A stretch of 12,396 bases of DNA. Source: an uncultured Bacilli bacterium. GTDB lineage: Bacteria > Bacillota_I > Bacilli_A > RF39 > UBA660. The notes below the pieces were generated by a model. That model saw nothing but the letters and a program-made list of their open reading frames with translations, had not been told where the DNA came from and ran no database searches. Shown in pieces: positions 6,606 to 12,396 of the stretch (positions within the stretch are counted from its first letter, which is position 1; every line of letters begins with the position of its first letter). The translations under genes and the position numbers were made by a program. The DNA lies in assembly GCA_947627965.1 (NCBI GenBank), contig CANQYA010000017.1:1-12396 (forward strand). Reading direction: 5' to 3'.

Positions 6606-9329
6606 GTGAAATCTAAGCAACTATTTATAAATATGATGGCAACAATACTTGCTTTTGTAGTTAATACAGGTATAAGTTTTTTTTTAACACCTTATATAAC
6701 TAGGTCAATTGGTGAAGAAGCTTATGGTTTTATATCACTTGCTAATAACTTTGTAATGTATGCTAGCTTAGTTACCATAGCACTAAATTCTATGGCAGGA
6801 CGTTTTATAACTATTAAAATTCACCAAGAAAAATATGAGGAAGCTAATAAATATTTTACTTCTATACTTATAGCTAATATCTTTTTTACTTTAATTTTAA
6901 TAGTTCCTAGTGCCTTTATAGTTTTCTTTTTAGATAAATTATTAAATATATCACCAGAACTTATTTTAGATGTTAAAATTTTATTTACTTTAATTTTTAT
7001 TAATTTTTTCTTAAGTATTATCAATGCAACTTACTCGACAGCAACTTTTGTTAAGAATAGACTTGATTTATCTTCAAAAATAAATATTGTCTCTTGTTTA
7101 TTAAGAGCAGGTATCTTATTAGTTTTCTTTTCCTTATTTAAACCTCGTGTCCTTTATGTCGGTATTGCATCAACTATTGTTTCTATTTATACGTTATTAA
7201 TTAGTATTTATTATACTAAAAAGCTTTTAAAAGATATAAAAGTTAAAAAGAAATATTTTGATTTGAAAAAGATTATTGAAATTATTAAATCAGGTATTTG
7301 GAATACTATAACTAAATTAGGTCAAATATTTTCTGATGGCTTAGATTTATTAGTTACTAATTTATTTATTAATCCTAAAGCTATGGGACAACTTGCTATC
7401 GTAAAGACCATCACTACTTGCTTAGGTACTTTTATATCAACTTTTGCAGGTATTTTCTCACCCCAACAAACGATTGATTATGCTAAAGGGGATACTGATG
7501 TTGTTGTTGACGATATAAAATTTTCTATGAAGTTAACTAGTTTTATGTCCAATATGCCTTATGCTTTTTTAGTTATATTTGGCTTTACTTTCTATCGTTT
7601 ATGGGTTCCTAATGCCGATACTTCTATTTTAAATATTTTATCAATTGTTTCTATTTTATCGCAATTAACTTTAAGTTCAATCGTACCATTATGGCAAATA
7701 TTTACTATTACTAATAAATTAAAAGTTAATTCACTAGTGACAGTAGGAACTGGTTTCTTAAATATTTTAATTGTTTTTATCTTATTAAAATATACTGATT
7801 TAGGTGTTATTGCTGTAGCAGGTGTTTCTTCAGTTACGGCCATGATTAAAAATATAACTTATACACCTATGTATTCAGCTCATTGCTTAGGCGCTAGTAA
7901 AAAGACTTTTTATCCGGAAATATTTAGAAATTTATTTGTAACTATTCTTCTTCTAGCATTCTATTATGTAATATCTTTACTAATGCCAGTTAATTCGTGG
8001 GGAGGATTATTCTTAGCCGTCTTTATCTGTGGTGTTATAGGGTGCATTATTAATTACATTTTCTTGTTCTCAAAAGAAGAACGTTCTTCTTTCCTAGGAA
8101 TATTAAAAAGGATTATTAAAAAAGTTCCTGGGTTAGAAAATTTAATTTGGAATACAAGATTAAAACTAAGAAATATATATTGGTTTATTTATCGTTTAAA
8201 AAAGATTGATAATAATAAGATAATTTTAGATAATTTTACTGGTAATGGATTTGGTGATAATCCTAAGTATATTGCTATGGAATTATTAAAAAGTAATCCT
8301 TCTTATGATTTAGTTTGGTGTTTAAATGAAAAAAATTATAATAAAGAGGATATTGTTCCTAGTAATATTAGAAAAGTTTTAATAGGTAGTAAGGAATGGA
8401 TTTATGAAAATTGTACGGCTAAAGTTTGGATTGATAATGTAAGGAAACCTTATTTCTATAAAAAGAGAAAAGGACAAATATATATTCAGACTTGGCATGG
8501 GGGATTAGGACTTAAACAAATAGAAAAAGATGCTGAAAGTACGCTTGATCCTCGATATGTAAAAAAAGCTAAGATCGATTCTAAAAATATGGACTTATTA
8601 TTAAGTGATAGCAGGTGGCAGACTAAAGTATTTAAAAGATGTTTTTGGTATACAGGAGAGATAGCAGAGTATGGACTTCCTCGTAATGATATCTTATTAG
8701 ATAAGCCTTATAAAATAGAAATTGATAAAAAATATGATAAAATTTTTGATATAGGAAAAGATACTATTAAAGTATTGTATGCTCCAACCTTTAGGAAAGA
8801 TTTAAATCTTGAAGTATATCGTTTAGATTTTGCTAAAATAATTAAAACTTTTGAAAAGAAATTTAATCAAAAAGTAGTAATATTAATTAAACTACACCCT
8901 AACGTTTTACATTTAAAAAATCAATTAGAATACAGTAGTAATGTTATAGATGCGAATGATATTAAAGATACTCAAGAATTAGAAATATATTCTGATATTA
9001 TTATTAGTGATTATTCAAGTATGTTATTTGAATTCTTACTTATGAATAAACCAGGATTTATTTATGCTTGTGACTACGATAATTATTTAAAAGAAAGAAA
9101 CGTATATTTTGATTTATCTAATTTACCATTCCCTTTTGCAAAAACCGAAGAAGATTTTATCAACAACATAAAAACATTTAATATAAATAAATATATTAAA
9201 GATGTTAATGAGTTCAAAGAAAGAGAAAAACCAATTTGCAAGGGAGATGCTAGTAATAAAGTTGTTCGTTGGATAGAAGAAAAGATAGGGGGTAATACAA
9301 ATGATAAAGAAAATAAGAAACATCATTAA
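6606..9329 (+). CDS. Polysaccharide/teichoic-acid flippase fused to a CDP-glycerol(ribitol) polyol-phosphate transferase
   Basis: One uninterrupted frame joins two enzymes that are normally separate. Numbered from the ATG at 6591, residues 1 to about 505 form a multi-helix MATE/MOP-type exporter (NTGISFFLTPYITRSIGEEAYG start; Wzx/TacF-like), which flips lipid-linked polymer across the membrane. Residues about 530-900 are a cytoplasmic TagF/TagB-family transferase. Its motifs are TWHGG (H636), GLPRND, LYAPTFRKD, KLHP (H769) and SDYSSMLFEFLL (D807). The two histidines match those known to matter in TagF. I prefer the GTG at 6606 over the ATG at 6591. The promoter puts the RNA 5' end near 6585, no ribosome site precedes 6591, and GGTGAT at 6594-6599 lies 6 bases before the GTG. 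The resulting N-terminus (MKSKQLFINMM) also looks like the family's. The gene leads the operon and overlaps the next by 29 bases. Whether the substrate is CDP-glycerol or CDP-ribitol cannot be read, but downstream tarI favours ribitol. Confidence 0.93.
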   Translation: MKSKQLFINMMATILAFVVNTGISFFLTPYITRSIGEEAYGFISLANNFVMYASLVTIALNSMAGRFITIKIHQEKYEEANKYFTSILIANIFFTLILIVPSAFIVFFLDKLLNISPELILDVKILFTLIFINFFLSIINATYSTATFVKNRLDLSSKINIVSCLLRAGILLVFFSLFKPRVLYVGIASTIVSIYTLLISIYYTKKLLKDIKVKKKYFDLKKIIEIIKSGIWNTITKLGQIFSDGLDLLVTNLFINPKAMGQLAIVKTITTCLGTFISTFAGIFSPQQTIDYAKGDTDVVVDDIKFSMKLTSFMSNMPYAFLVIFGFTFYRLWVPNADTSILNILSIVSILSQLTLSSIVPLWQIFTITNKLKVNSLVTVGTGFLNILIVFILLKYTDLGVIAVAGVSSVTAMIKNITYTPMYSAHCLGASKKTFYPEIFRNLFVTILLLAFYYVISLLMPVNSWGGLFLAVFICGVIGCIINYIFLFSKEERSSFLGILKRIIKKVPGLENLIWNTRLKLRNIYWFIYRLKKIDNNKIILDNFTGNGFGDNPKYIAMELLKSNPSYDLVWCLNEKNYNKEDIVPSNIRKVLIGSKEWIYENCTAKVWIDNVRKPYFYKKRKGQIYIQTWHGGLGLKQIEKDAESTLDPRYVKKAKIDSKNMDLLLSDSRWQTKVFKRCFWYTGEIAEYGLPRNDILLDKPYKIEIDKKYDKIFDIGKDTIKVLYAPTFRKDLNLEVYRLDFAKIIKTFEKKFNQKVVILIKLHPNVLHLKNQLEYSSNVIDANDIKDTQELEIYSDIIISDYSSMLFEFLLMNKPGFIYACDYDNYLKERNVYFDLSNLPFPFAKTEEDFINNIKTFNINKYIKDVNEFKEREKPICKGDASNKVVRWIEEKIGGNTNDKENKKHH

Positions 9330-10092
9330 ATATAGAATAGCTTTAATAAGTAATTGGTATTTACGTAAGATAAAATATAGAAAAGTAAAAAATAAAAATT
9401 TAAAAGACCAAATAGTAAGATATGATATTTATAAACAAGTAAAAAGAAAGTATAGTAAAGCTATTATTAAAAATAGTAATCCTTCACCAAAAAATAATTC
9501 TAATAAAATTTGGATTTGTTGGTTTCAAGGATTAGATAATGCTCCTCTTTTAATTAAGAAATGCATTAGTAGTATTAAAAAGAATTTAAAAGATAATGAA
9601 GTAATTATTTTGACAATGGATAATTATAAAGATTATGTTGATTTTCCAGATTATATTTTAGAAAAAGTAGAGAAAAAAGAAATAAGTCTAACTCATTTTT
9701 CTGATTTATTACGTTTAAATGTTTTAATAAAATATGGAGGTATTTGGATAGACGCTACTGTTTTGTGCACCACCAATAAACTACCTAGTTATATCTATCG
9801 AGAACCTTTATTTGTTTTTAAAGAGATAAACTTAAATCCTTTAGATACTTTACCAGTAACGGCATCAAGTTGGTTTATAGCGTCAGGACCAAACAATAAT
9901 ATTTTATTAGCTACAAGAGAGTTGCTTTATACTTATTGGCAAAAGAATAATTATTTACAAGATTATTTCCTTTTTCATATTTGTTTTAAAATAGCAACAG
10001 AAATATATAAAGATGAATGGGATATGTTCCTACCTATAACAATATTAATCCTCACATGTTACAGTTTGAATTACAAAGAGAATTTGATATAA
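9301..10092 (+). CDS. Capsular polysaccharide synthesis-type glycosyltransferase, frameshifted (5' portion)
   Basis: This resembles the Caps_synth family (Pfam PF05704), GT32-like cytoplasmic glycosyltransferases of capsule and teichoic-acid clusters. After about 65 basic residues the frame shows KIWICWFQG, then SLTHFSDLLRLNVLIKYGG and the nucleotide-sugar/metal site GGIWIDAT (D151). SSWFIASGPNNNILLATREL and YFLFHICFKIA follow. Up to residue 241 (DEWD, ending at 10023) it looks like the family. The last 22 codons of this frame (MFLPITILILTC and on) do not. The expected continuation is found in another frame from 10026. The start at 9301 has AGGGGGT (9287-9293) and lies inside the last 29 bases of the flippase-transferase gene, so translation is probably coupled. 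As read, the product would lose its last 60 or so residues and is probably inactive or reduced, unless the base is a sequence error. Confidence 0.8.
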   Translation: MIKKIRNIIKYRIALISNWYLRKIKYRKVKNKNLKDQIVRYDIYKQVKRKYSKAIIKNSNPSPKNNSNKIWICWFQGLDNAPLLIKKCISSIKKNLKDNEVIILTMDNYKDYVDFPDYILEKVEKKEISLTHFSDLLRLNVLIKYGGIWIDATVLCTTNKLPSYIYREPLFVFKEINLNPLDTLPVTASSWFIASGPNNNILLATRELLYTYWQKNNYLQDYFLFHICFKIATEIYKDEWDMFLPITILILTCYSLNYKENLI

Positions 10093-10214
10093 AAAGATGG
10101 GAAGAATTAATAAATATGTCACCTTTCCATAAATTAACACGTCATGTTAATACTAATGGTAATCTTTTTACTAATCTTGATTACATCTTAAATGATTATA
10201 AAAAAAATAAATAG
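10024..10214 (+). pseudogene. Frameshifted 3' remainder of the Caps_synth-type glycosyltransferase
   Basis: This frame (VPTYNNINPHMLQFEL, then RWEELINMSPFHKLT) reads as the normal C-terminal part of the same glycosyltransferase family. It is offset from the upstream frame by one missing base, or two extra bases, near 10023-10026 (gat-at-gtt). Adding one A to give GATAATGTTCCT would restore D-N-V-P and a 304-residue protein, the usual family size. The ATG at 10017 in this frame has no ribosome site and is unlikely to be a real start. No slippery heptamer is evident for programmed frameshifting. It ends 15 bases before tarI. Confidence 0.75.
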
Positions 10215-10229
10215 AATGGAAGTGATAAT

Positions 10230-10943
10230 ATGGTTTATGCTAGTCTTTTAGCTGGTGGTAAGGGATTAAGAATGGAATCTTCTATCCCAAAACAATATTT
10301 GATATTGAATGATAAACCAGTTTTTATATATACATTAGAATGTTTTTTGAATAATAAAAATATTGATAAGATATTATTAGTATGTGAAAAAAGTTATATG
10401 GATTACGTTTCTTCTGAAATAATTAAGTATTTTGGTTCTTTCTGTAATGTTAGTATTGTCGAGGGAGGTACAACAAGAATTGATTCTTTAATTAATAGTA
10501 TTAATTATATTGTTAGCCATTTTACAGTACATGATGACGATATTTTACTAACTCATGATGTTGTAAGACCGTTTGTAAGTGATGAAATCATTGATAATAA
10601 TATTGAACAAGCTAAGGAATATGGAGCAGTTACGACAGTAGTTCCTGCTATTGATACAATTTGTCAATCAGTTGATGGCCAGTTCGTAAATAATATTCCT
10701 ATCCGTTCACAAATGTTTCAAATACAGTCTCCACAAACGTTTAATTTAAAAAAGGCTATTAACGTATTTTCTAATTTATCTCAGGAAGAAAAGGATATAA
10801 TAACAGATGCTTCTAAGCCATTTGTTTTAAATGGTGATAAAGTTCGTTTGGTTTCAGGAGCAAACGATAATTTTAAAATAACAAATAAACATGATTTAGA
10901 ATTTGCAACCCAATATATTAAGTCAAAAATTAAAACGAAGTAA
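10230..10943 (+). CDS. tarI: D-ribitol-5-phosphate cytidylyltransferase, TarI-like (IspD superfamily)
   Basis: Makes CDP-ribitol from CTP and ribitol 5-phosphate for ribitol teichoic acid or related phosphopolymers. The 237-residue protein carries the cytidylyltransferase motifs in order: LLAGGKGLRM (6-15), PKQY with K21, EGGTTR (R83), THDVVRPF (108-115), QSPQTF (166-171), TDA (192-194) and NFKITNKHDL (214-223). The pattern PIRSQMFQIQSPQTF and overall wording are closer to staphylococcal TarI than to the isoprenoid enzyme IspD, and the teichoic-acid-type neighbours agree. The ribosome site GGAAGTGAT (10218-10226) lies 3 bases before the ATG, 15 bases after the preceding stop, so it is in the same operon. 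TarI is usually paired with the reductase TarJ, but none follows: the stop codon is already in a terminator arm. IspD is the main alternative. Confidence 0.85.
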   Translation: MVYASLLAGGKGLRMESSIPKQYLILNDKPVFIYTLECFLNNKNIDKILLVCEKSYMDYVSSEIIKYFGSFCNVSIVEGGTTRIDSLINSINYIVSHFTVHDDDILLTHDVVRPFVSDEIIDNNIEQAKEYGAVTTVVPAIDTICQSVDGQFVNNIPIRSQMFQIQSPQTFNLKKAINVFSNLSQEEKDIITDASKPFVLNGDKVRLVSGANDNFKITNKHDLEFATQYIKSKIKTK

Positions 10944-10963
10944 TATTTTCCTTACTTCGTTTT
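10932..10963. terminator. Bidirectional terminator shared by the convergent genes
   Basis: Perfect 12-bp inverted repeat, AAAACGAAGTAA (10932-10943) and TTACTTCGTTTT (10952-10963), with an 8-nt loop. Each arm holds the final three codons and the stop codon of one convergent gene (tarI on plus, the membrane-protein gene on minus), so the 8-nt loop is the whole gap between them. The right-arm T-run is short (4), followed by ATTAATA on plus. On minus the arm is followed by AATTTTTG. Confidence 0.85.
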
Positions 10964-12217
10964 ATTAATATAAATTTCTTTGGATATAACACTACTATTC
11001 TGTCTTTTAAATTCATTATCTAGATAATTATAATAAGCTCCAGGAGTAATAAAACCATTAAGTTTTAATAAATCACTTCCTGTAACTCCTAGTATTTTAT
11101 CTACTAATTTAACACAGTTAGTTGTGAATAAAAAATATGTTTTCCATTTACCTTTGGTAAATTTATAAAACTTAGCGTTAGTTTCTCGATACAAGATACT
11201 AGCATAATCGTCATATTCTTTTGAATTATCTAATTCTTGTTGTGAGTACCATCTATAAGCATCTTCTTGCATTTTCTTTAGTTCTTTTTTGATTAATTCC
11301 TTTTGCCTATCATTTAACGATATTCCAAAAGCAAATATGGTTTTCTTTGAATGAGTTGTACAAAACTTTAAATATTTCTTTTTATTATTTATAGTAAAGA
11401 ATGTACCATCACCAATACTTTCAAAAAGTCTTTTAGATTGTTCGTCATAACAACCATAAGAATAAACCTTATTTTCAAAACATAAATCAGCATGGCCAAA
11501 TCTTCCAATGGTTGTATCTTTGACATGGATAAATACCTCTAAGTCAATTTTTCCACTTATATTTTTGTTATTGATATGAACAGGCGTTATATATTTATTT
11601 AATAAAGTATTAATCTTAGTATATACTTGGTATGGTATTAAGACCGATATAATAACAGGTAAAGTAATCCTTATTCTTCTTTTTTTATAAGAAAAAGCTT
11701 TAGGAAATAAATCTTTTAATAAATCATATAAATAAGTAAAACCAAAAAGAATTAAATATAAACCTAAAATAATAGTTAAAGTTTTTATATTAGCTTCAGG
11801 ATTATTTATCATAATAAAACTAAAGATAAAGTCAATTAAACTAGTAAATAATGTTGCTATTTCTCCTTTAATTTTATCCCTTACATAAATAGAATAGGCA
11901 ATAAACTTTATAGTGCCATTTATAAACATGTATATTCCGAATATAAGAGGGAATAATTTTAAAAAAGTATAAGGGTTAGCATAAAAAAACATTCCTATAC
12001 TGAAGGTCGATATAGATAATAAGATATTAATTTTTTTCTTTGTCTTGATTATATTAAATATAAAAGATAACAAACCTAATAAACTTATTAGTAAAGATAC
12101 GACAAAATGAAATATACCTAAAGATGTAGTTGGTAAAAAAATAATAGTAGTTCCAACAGCAATAAATATGATAGTATTAATTATTAAAGATAAGTGAGAC
12201 ATATTTTTCTCATTCAT
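10952..12217 (-). CDS. HdeD/DUF308-like membrane protein with C-terminal permuted papain-like (NlpC/P60-type) domain
   Basis: 421 residues. Residues 10-165 contain six hydrophobic helices in three pairs, with the NP-after-helix and LGLYLILFG pattern of HdeD/DUF308 proteins. A seventh helix covers 183-200. Basic loops (KTKKK at 58-62, RDKIKGE at 113-119, KKRRIR at 178-183) fall on alternate sides. By the positive-inside rule this puts the N-terminus in the cytoplasm and residues 205-421 outside. The outer domain has GRFGHADLCF (H242), then VYSYG (251-255), and much later TTNCVKLVD (C368). The His-before-Cys order and the GH...SYG pattern match circularly permuted papain-like folds (YiiX, DUF4105, LRAT-like), which act as amidases, peptidases or acyltransferases. 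Substrate is unknown; a cell-wall or lipid target is inference. The start has AGAGGTGT (12230-12223). It stands alone, convergent with tarI. The membrane call is sure and the catalytic fold moderately so. Confidence 0.8.
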   Translation of the reverse strand: MNEKNMSHLSLIINTIIFIAVGTTIIFLPTTSLGIFHFVVSLLISLLGLLSFIFNIIKTKKKINILLSISTFSIGMFFYANPYTFLKLFPLIFGIYMFINGTIKFIAYSIYVRDKIKGEIATLFTSLIDFIFSFIMINNPEANIKTLTIILGLYLILFGFTYLYDLLKDLFPKAFSYKKRRIRITLPVIISVLIPYQVYTKINTLLNKYITPVHINNKNISGKIDLEVFIHVKDTTIGRFGHADLCFENKVYSYGCYDEQSKRLFESIGDGTFFTINNKKKYLKFCTTHSKKTIFAFGISLNDRQKELIKKELKKMQEDAYRWYSQQELDNSKEYDDYASILYRETNAKFYKFTKGKWKTYFLFTTNCVKLVDKILGVTGSDLLKLNGFITPGAYYNYLDNEFKRQNSSVISKEIYINKTK

Positions 12218-12241
12218 ATACTACACCTCTATTATTATTTT

Positions 12242-12247
12242 ATCATA
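12242..12247 (-). promoter_or_regulatory. Candidate -10 element of the membrane-protein gene
   Basis: TATGAT on the minus strand (5/6 match) lies 24 bases before the start codon at 12217. No acceptable -35 hexamer or TG extension is seen at the right distance, so this is a weak call made on position and the -10 alone. The ribosome site AGAGGTGT follows at 12230-12223. Confidence 0.35.
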
Positions 12248-12367
12248 TTTATGTTAATATTTTTATTTTTTTTGACATTTAAATATTTTGTAAAATGTAA
12301 CTCGATAAAATATTTATATATAAATAATATGGTTAAATTATTATTTGAGTTTAGGTAAAAAAAATAG

Positions 12368-12396
12368 TTGACAAAGAAAAAGTGAAAATGTGTTAT
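12368..12396 (+). promoter_or_regulatory. Possible plus-strand promoter cut by the window edge
   Basis: A consensus TTGACA (12368-12373) is followed after 17 bp by TGTTAT (12391-12396, 4/6 match to TATAAT), at the very end of the window. It would drive a gene to the right, divergent from the membrane-protein gene. The rest of 12218-12396 is AT-rich and shows no gene. Another TTGACA at 12272-12277 lacks a good -10 partner. Confidence 0.4.

Noticed and set aside
10008..10030. Programmed ribosomal frameshift joining the two glycosyltransferase frames
   Set aside because: No slippery heptamer with a following strong hairpin is visible at the junction, and this family is not known for recoding. 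A mutation or sequence error is more likely.
10230..10943. Assignment as the isoprenoid enzyme IspD
   Set aside because: The fold and motifs are shared, but the PIRSQMFQIQSPQTF block, the THDVVRPF form and the teichoic-acid-type neighbours fit TarI better. I keep IspD as an alternative.
12272..12311. Plus-strand promoter using TTGACA at 12272-12277
   Set aside because: No reasonable -10 lies 16-18 bases downstream; TAAAAT at 12291 and at 12306 are too near and too far, and no gene follows within the window.

Overview
The window looks like chromosomal DNA from a very AT-rich member of the Firmicutes/Bacilli lineage, possibly an uncultured gut relative of Erysipelotrichia or the RF39 group. 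The evidence is a Bacillus-type RpoC, strong AGGAGG-type ribosome sites, extended -10 promoters, A/U-flanked hairpin terminators, a pneumococcus-like set of teichoic-acid genes, and ordinary use of TGG for tryptophan with TGA not read as sense. The species assignment is inference.

Layout. Positions 2-3352 hold the 3' nine-tenths of rpoC, closed by a near-perfect intrinsic terminator. Next comes a two-gene unit (3421-5921): a 735-residue protein with five tandem helicase-associated (HA) repeats but no helicase, tightly coupled to a 96-residue unknown protein. mscL lies on the minus strand (6038-6496) with two terminators in its downstream direction. Its promoter is divergent from a strong plus-strand promoter that drives a surface-polymer operon (6606-10943). 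That operon encodes a flippase fused to a TagF/TagB-type polyol-phosphate transferase, a capsule-synthesis-type glycosyltransferase broken by an apparent one-base frameshift, and a TarI-like ribitol-5-phosphate cytidylyltransferase. A bidirectional terminator at 10932-10963 separates it from a convergent minus-strand gene (10952-12217). That gene encodes a seven-helix membrane protein (HdeD/DUF308-like) carrying a predicted extracellular permuted papain-like domain. The last 179 bases hold only candidate promoter elements.

How the genes fit together. TarI would make CDP-ribitol, the transferase domain would polymerise or add polyol phosphate, the glycosyltransferase would decorate or build the repeat, and the flippase domain would export it. 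This resembles the TacF/TarI/TarK set of choline-teichoic-acid streptococci, but no tarJ reductase is present here. The convergent membrane protein may also act on the envelope.

The most unusual items are the flippase-transferase fusion, the frameshifted glycosyltransferase, the membrane-anchored permuted papain-like protein and the stand-alone HA-repeat protein. I found no CRISPR array, insertion sequence, tRNA or rRNA. No gap between genes exceeds 180 bases.
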